Shown: piece after piece, positions 15,606 to 18,696 of the stretch
How positions within the stretch are numbered: position 1 is the stretch's first letter
Layout of the letters: the number at the start of each line of letters is the position of its first letter
Source of the DNA: Clostridia bacterium
Lineage (GTDB): Bacteria; Bacillota; Clostridia; Monoglobales; Monoglobaceae
Direction: 5' to 3'
Assembly: GCA_900769795.1 (NCBI GenBank)
Contig: CAAGHZ010000075.1
Location: 1-18,696 of the forward strand
DNA: 18,696 nucleotides
The notes under the pieces: generated by a model
Seen by the model: the letters and a program-made list of their open reading frames with translations, nothing else
Told to the model about the DNA's origin: nothing
Database searches by the model: none
Translations under genes and position numbers: made by a program

Positions 15606-16736
15606 ATGTTTAAACTTATAAAGACGAATGGTAAAGCAAGAAGAGGAGAGTTCGAAACTGTCCATGGAACTATTCAGACACCTGTTTTTATGAATGTAGG
15701 TACTGCTGCTGCGATTAAAGGTGCGGTGTCTGCACCTGAACTTAAAGAGATAGGATGTCAGGTAGAACTTTCTAACACATATCATTTACATCTTCGTCCG
15801 GGTGATGAGGTTGTGCACGATATGGGTGGACTTCATAAATTTATGAATTGGGACAGGCCTATTCTTACAGATAGCGGTGGGTTTCAGGTGTTTTCTCTTG
15901 CAAAACTCAGAAATATAAAAGAAGAAGGAGTATATTTCTCTTCTCATATAGATGGCAGAAAGATTTTTATGGGACCGGAAGAAAGTATGAGAATACAGTC
16001 AAATCTTGCGTCTACAATTGCAATGGCTTTTGATGAGTGCGTTGAAAATCCTTGCGAAAAATCGTATGCTAAAGAGTCTTCTGAGAGAACAGTGCGATGG
16101 CTTGAGAGATGTAAGAAGGAAATGGCAAGGCTTAACTCTCTTGATTCGACAATAAACAAAAAACAAATGTTGTTTGGTATAAATCAGGGTGGCACATACG
16201 ATGATTTGCGAGTTGAAAATATGAAGCGAATTGCGGAGTTTGACACAGATGGCTATGCAATAGGCGGGCTTGCAGTCGGTGAGAGTGCAGAAGAAATGTA
16301 CAGAGTAATCGAGGCGGTAGAGCCTTTTATGCCAAAGGATAAACCAAGATACCTTATGGGGGTTGGTACACCTGTAAATATTTTGGAAGCTGTTGATCGC
16401 GGTGTTGACTTTTTTGACTGCGTTATGCCCAGTCGAAACGCAAGACACGGAACAATTTTTACATCAGAGGGAATTCTAAATATTATGAATGCAAAGTATG
16501 AAAGAGATGAACTTCCCCTTGACCCTAAGTGTAACTGTCCAACCTGCCGTAACTTTTCACGTTCTTATATAAGACATCTGTTTAAAGCAAAAGAGATGCT
16601 TGCAATGCGTCTTGCGGTAATACACAATCTGTATTTTTATAATAACATGATGGCAGAAATCAGAGATGCGCTTGATAATGATACGTTTGAGACATATAAA
16701 AAAGACAGAGTAGATATTTTAGGTAAAAGAATATAA
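15606..16736 (+). CDS. tgt: tRNA-guanine transglycosylase (queuine tRNA-ribosyltransferase)
   Basis: Exchanges guanine at wobble position 34 of tRNAs with GUN anticodons for preQ1. The 376 residues form a TIM barrel with Asp89 in LTDSGGFQVFS as general acid/base and Asp271 in DFFDCVMPSR as nucleophile. Zinc ligands are Cys309, Cys311, Cys314 (CNCPTC) and His340, spaced exactly as in the Zymomonas enzyme. The ATG at 15606 follows a moderate GAAAGG site. Last gene before a strong terminator; yajC and secD, which often follow tgt, are absent. Confidence 0.97.
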   Translation: MFKLIKTNGKARRGEFETVHGTIQTPVFMNVGTAAAIKGAVSAPELKEIGCQVELSNTYHLHLRPGDEVVHDMGGLHKFMNWDRPILTDSGGFQVFSLAKLRNIKEEGVYFSSHIDGRKIFMGPEESMRIQSNLASTIAMAFDECVENPCEKSYAKESSERTVRWLERCKKEMARLNSLDSTINKKQMLFGINQGGTYDDLRVENMKRIAEFDTDGYAIGGLAVGESAEEMYRVIEAVEPFMPKDKPRYLMGVGTPVNILEAVDRGVDFFDCVMPSRNARHGTIFTSEGILNIMNAKYERDELPLDPKCNCPTCRNFSRSYIRHLFKAKEMLAMRLAVIHNLYFYNNMMAEIRDALDNDTFETYKKDRVDILGKRI

Positions 16737-16738
16737 TA

Positions 16739-16769
16739 AAAAAGGATTTCCAAATTGGAAATCCTTTTT
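16739..16769. terminator. Bidirectional intrinsic terminator between tgt and the MATE gene
   Basis: AAAAAGGATTTCCA (16739-16752) pairs perfectly with TGGAAATCCTTTTT (16756-16769) around a three-base loop. The A and T runs make it a terminator in both directions. It starts 2 bases after the tgt stop and ends 2 bases before the stop codon of the convergent MATE gene. Confidence 0.93.
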
Positions 16770-16771
16770 GC

Positions 16772-18118
16772 TTACTTTGTTCGCCATTTGCCTGAAGCAT
16801 AAAAGCAAATACCGATTATTATAGGCACAAATCCTGCGATGGCATCTCCATACCAGAAGCCGAGACAATTCATGGAAAATCCAAATCCAAGTAAAGCGGC
16901 TATGCCAATACGACTGATTACACCGTCAATTATTGCAACTGCAAGGTTAAGTCTTGTATTGCCTGAGCCATTTATAATAGAAAAGCTGATGCTTCTTGTT
17001 CCGGCGCCAAACAGATTAAGAATTATAGGCGAAATAAGAATTGATGCGGTGGCGAGAACTTCTGTGTCATTTGTAAACGCTGAGAATACTTGTGATGGGA
17101 ATACAATCATAACGATTGTGCATAAGATGGCAACCACTGCCCCGCAATACGTGACTGTGAGAAGAATAGACGGGATTCTCTTGTCTTTTTTAGCTCCCAG
17201 GTTTTGTCCGACCATTGCACTGCCTGCGGTTGTAAATGAGTTTGAGACTATTGCGCTCATTGTGTTTATCTTGTTGTATACACCCGCAAGGGCAGAGAAT
17301 ACAACGCCAAACATATTTATCCACGCCATAAGGATTATTTTGGATAAACTGATGGCTGCTGCCTGTATTGCCATTGGCACGCCAAGAGCAACAATTCTTG
17401 ACAGAGCTTTGTTCTCGATTGCAAAACTTTTTATCTTAAAATCAAAACCAAAAGCTTCTCTGTGATAATACAGATAGATAAGCGATGCTATAAAACTTAC
17501 ACCCTGACCTATTACTGTTGCAAGAGCTGCGCCAAAGACTTCCATATCCATATATGCAACAAATATGATGTCAAGCACAATGTTTAACACGGCAGCAATG
17601 GCTATAAAGACAAAAGGCCTTTTGCTGTCACCCATGCCGCGTAGTATTGCACTGACAATGTTATAGCCGTATATAAATACAAGCCCTATTATACAGGTGA
17701 CGGTATAATCCATTGTATATTTGTATGATTCTACCGGGGTGTTCAGCCAACCAAGAATAGAATCTCTTATTACATAGCAAGCCACAGAGATTACAACTGA
17801 TGCAATCAGCAGGAATGTAAACATTGTTCCGATTGTGTGTCTGACACGCTCTTTATCGCCTGCGCCAACATCTTTTGCAATCAATACCTGTCCGGCAGAA
17901 GAAAAGCCCATAGCCACAAATGTGATAAGGTGCAAAATATCTCCGCCGATTGAAACTGCTGACATACCGGCACTGCCTATATATTGTCCAACAACAATCA
18001 TATCGACAATATTGTATATTGCCTGAAGTGCATTTGAGAGGAAGAGGGGAAAAGCAAACTTTAACAGAAGTTTGGCAACATTTCCTTTTGTTAGGTCTTT
18101 GACCATTGTTTTACTCAT
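16772..18118 (-). CDS. MATE-family multidrug/sodium antiporter
   Basis: Integral membrane exporter of the MATE family, which uses a sodium or proton gradient to expel cationic drugs, metabolites or dyes. The 448 residues match the family's usual length and show about twelve hydrophobic segments in two halves. The N-terminal half opens with LLLKFAFPLFLSNALQAIYN followed by VDMIVVGQYIG, typical of the bacterial NorM/DinF-like branch. The second half repeats the pattern around ALGVPMAIQ and VGQNLGA. The ATG at 18118 follows AAGGAG by 11 bases. It is 21 bases downstream of sfsA in the same direction, so probably co-transcribed. The substrate cannot be read from sequence. Confidence 0.93.
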   Translation of the reverse strand: MSKTMVKDLTKGNVAKLLLKFAFPLFLSNALQAIYNIVDMIVVGQYIGSAGMSAVSIGGDILHLITFVAMGFSSAGQVLIAKDVGAGDKERVRHTIGTMFTFLLIASVVISVACYVIRDSILGWLNTPVESYKYTMDYTVTCIIGLVFIYGYNIVSAILRGMGDSKRPFVFIAIAAVLNIVLDIIFVAYMDMEVFGAALATVIGQGVSFIASLIYLYYHREAFGFDFKIKSFAIENKALSRIVALGVPMAIQAAAISLSKIILMAWINMFGVVFSALAGVYNKINTMSAIVSNSFTTAGSAMVGQNLGAKKDKRIPSILLTVTYCGAVVAILCTIVMIVFPSQVFSAFTNDTEVLATASILISPIILNLFGAGTRSISFSIINGSGNTRLNLAVAIIDGVISRIGIAALLGFGFSMNCLGFWYGDAIAGFVPIIIGICFYASGKWRTK

Positions 18119-18139
18119 ATTATGTAATACTCCTTTTGT

Positions 18140-18696
18140 TTAGTTGAATATGCCGGCGTTTAAATTTACCGATATTTTGTGAGATATATCAAGTGTGTTA
18201 TGTGTGACCTTGCAGTCATAAGCAAGAATATTAACGCCATGTTTTTCTGCGTCACGCAAGGCCTCAGCAAAGGCGGCGTGGCGTTCGTAGTTTGGTGTAA
18301 ACACAGTTGGGTCACTCATTTGTATAACAAATATAATATAAGCGTTTTTGCCGGATTTTGCAACCTCAGAAAGTTCGTTTATGTGTTTTATTCCACGCTC
18401 AGTCGGTGCATCGGGAAAAGATGCGATTCCGTTGTTTTCGAGTGTAACCCCTTTAACTTCTACATAACCTTCATTTCCGTCAATGTCTGTAACGAAAAAG
18501 TCAAGACGGGAGTTTCCAAGGACAAATTCTGGTTTAATATAATTTATCTTACCAAGATTGGGCAGGGTAATTATATTGTTTTCAAAAGCTTCTTTAACAA
18601 CCTTGTTAGGTGCCTGACTGTCCATATTTATTAAAATTTTACCATTTTTGGTTTGCTTTTCAACTCCGACAAGAGAATATGCATATTTTCTTTTAC
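18140..18696 (-). CDS. sfsA: SfsA family protein, 5' end cut by the window edge
   Basis: The reading frame stays open to the last base, so the first ATG inside it (18625) is not the real start. The residues before that ATG (RKYAYSLVGVEK and KILIN) continue normal SfsA sequence. About 185 residues are visible, and roughly 45-60 N-terminal residues would be missing against a usual length near 230. Family signatures are SQAPNKVV, SRLDFFV, VEVKGVTL and FPDAPTERG. E. coli SfsA was named for stimulating maltose fermentation and binds DNA, and the D/E-x-K pattern suggests a nuclease-like fold. Its true role is not settled. A single transcript with the MATE gene is likely. Confidence 0.93.
   Translation of the reverse strand, partial: KRKYAYSLVGVEKQTKNGKILINMDSQAPNKVVKEAFENNIITLPNLGKINYIKPEFVLGNSRLDFFVTDIDGNEGYVEVKGVTLENNGIASFPDAPTERGIKHINELSEVAKSGKNAYIIFVIQMSDPTVFTPNYERHAAFAEALRDAEKHGVNILAYDCKVTHNTLDISHKISVNLNAGIFN

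Noticed and set aside
16839..17465. 208-residue plus-strand ORF opposite the MATE gene
   Set aside because: Long open antisense frames are common opposite hydrophobic membrane genes. It has no ribosome site, and the MATE frame explains the region.
18179..18634. 151-residue plus-strand ORF opposite sfsA
   Set aside because: Antisense to conserved SfsA motifs, and the translation resembles nothing.
1..18696. CRISPR array, insertion sequence, phage genes, tRNA or rRNA
   Set aside because: No regularly spaced repeats, transposase, integrase, attachment-site repeats or RNA gene signatures were found. The gene content is compact core metabolism.

Overview
The window is an AT-rich stretch from a low-GC, endospore-forming Gram-positive bacterium, most likely a member of the class Clostridia. 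This is read from protein resemblance recalled without a search: a sporulation sigma factor of the SigG type, a SpoIID/LytB protein, a clostridial-style long PurL, and strong AGGAGG-like ribosome binding sites before most genes. The first 19 bases are not genomic. They match the end of an Illumina TruSeq adapter, so the window starts at an untrimmed contig end, probably from a (meta)genome assembly.

Layout from left to right. (1) 20-793, minus strand: sigG, with its 3' end at the contig edge. (2) 794-1204: a divergent intergenic region with a candidate sigma-F/G promoter for sigG, a candidate sigma-A promoter for the purine operon, and a leader of about 200 nt holding a doubtful 32-codon ORF and a hairpin. 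(3) 1205-9564, plus strand: a tight purine operon, purL-luxS-purE-purM-purN-purO-type IMP cyclohydrolase-stand-alone AICAR transformylase, ended by a bidirectional terminator. (4) 12873-9600, minus strand: asd-dapA-dapB followed by a stand-alone double-ACT protein resembling the regulatory end of aspartokinase, driven by a consensus sigma-A promoter. (5) 13156-16736, plus strand: spoIID/lytB-type gene, queA, tgt, ended by a second bidirectional terminator. (6) 18696-16772, minus strand: 5'-truncated sfsA and a MATE transporter.

How the genes work together. PurN, PurL, PurM and PurE are four of the de novo steps. The two last genes of the operon make IMP from AICAR: the transformylase adds the formyl group and the PurO-type enzyme closes the ring. 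This replaces the usual bifunctional PurH with two separate proteins. LuxS, inserted after purL, links the operon to recycling of S-adenosylmethionine by-products. Asd, DapA and DapB take aspartyl phosphate towards diaminopimelate and lysine, and the ACT protein probably senses an end product for an aspartokinase encoded elsewhere. QueA and Tgt belong to queuosine tRNA modification.

Nearly everything is recognisable core metabolism. I found no CRISPR, mobile element, tRNA/rRNA or clearly new system. The points most worth a second look are luxS inside the purine operon, the split PurO/AICAR transformylase pair, the free aspartokinase-like ACT protein, the purL leader, and the adapter/inverted-repeat artefact at the left end.
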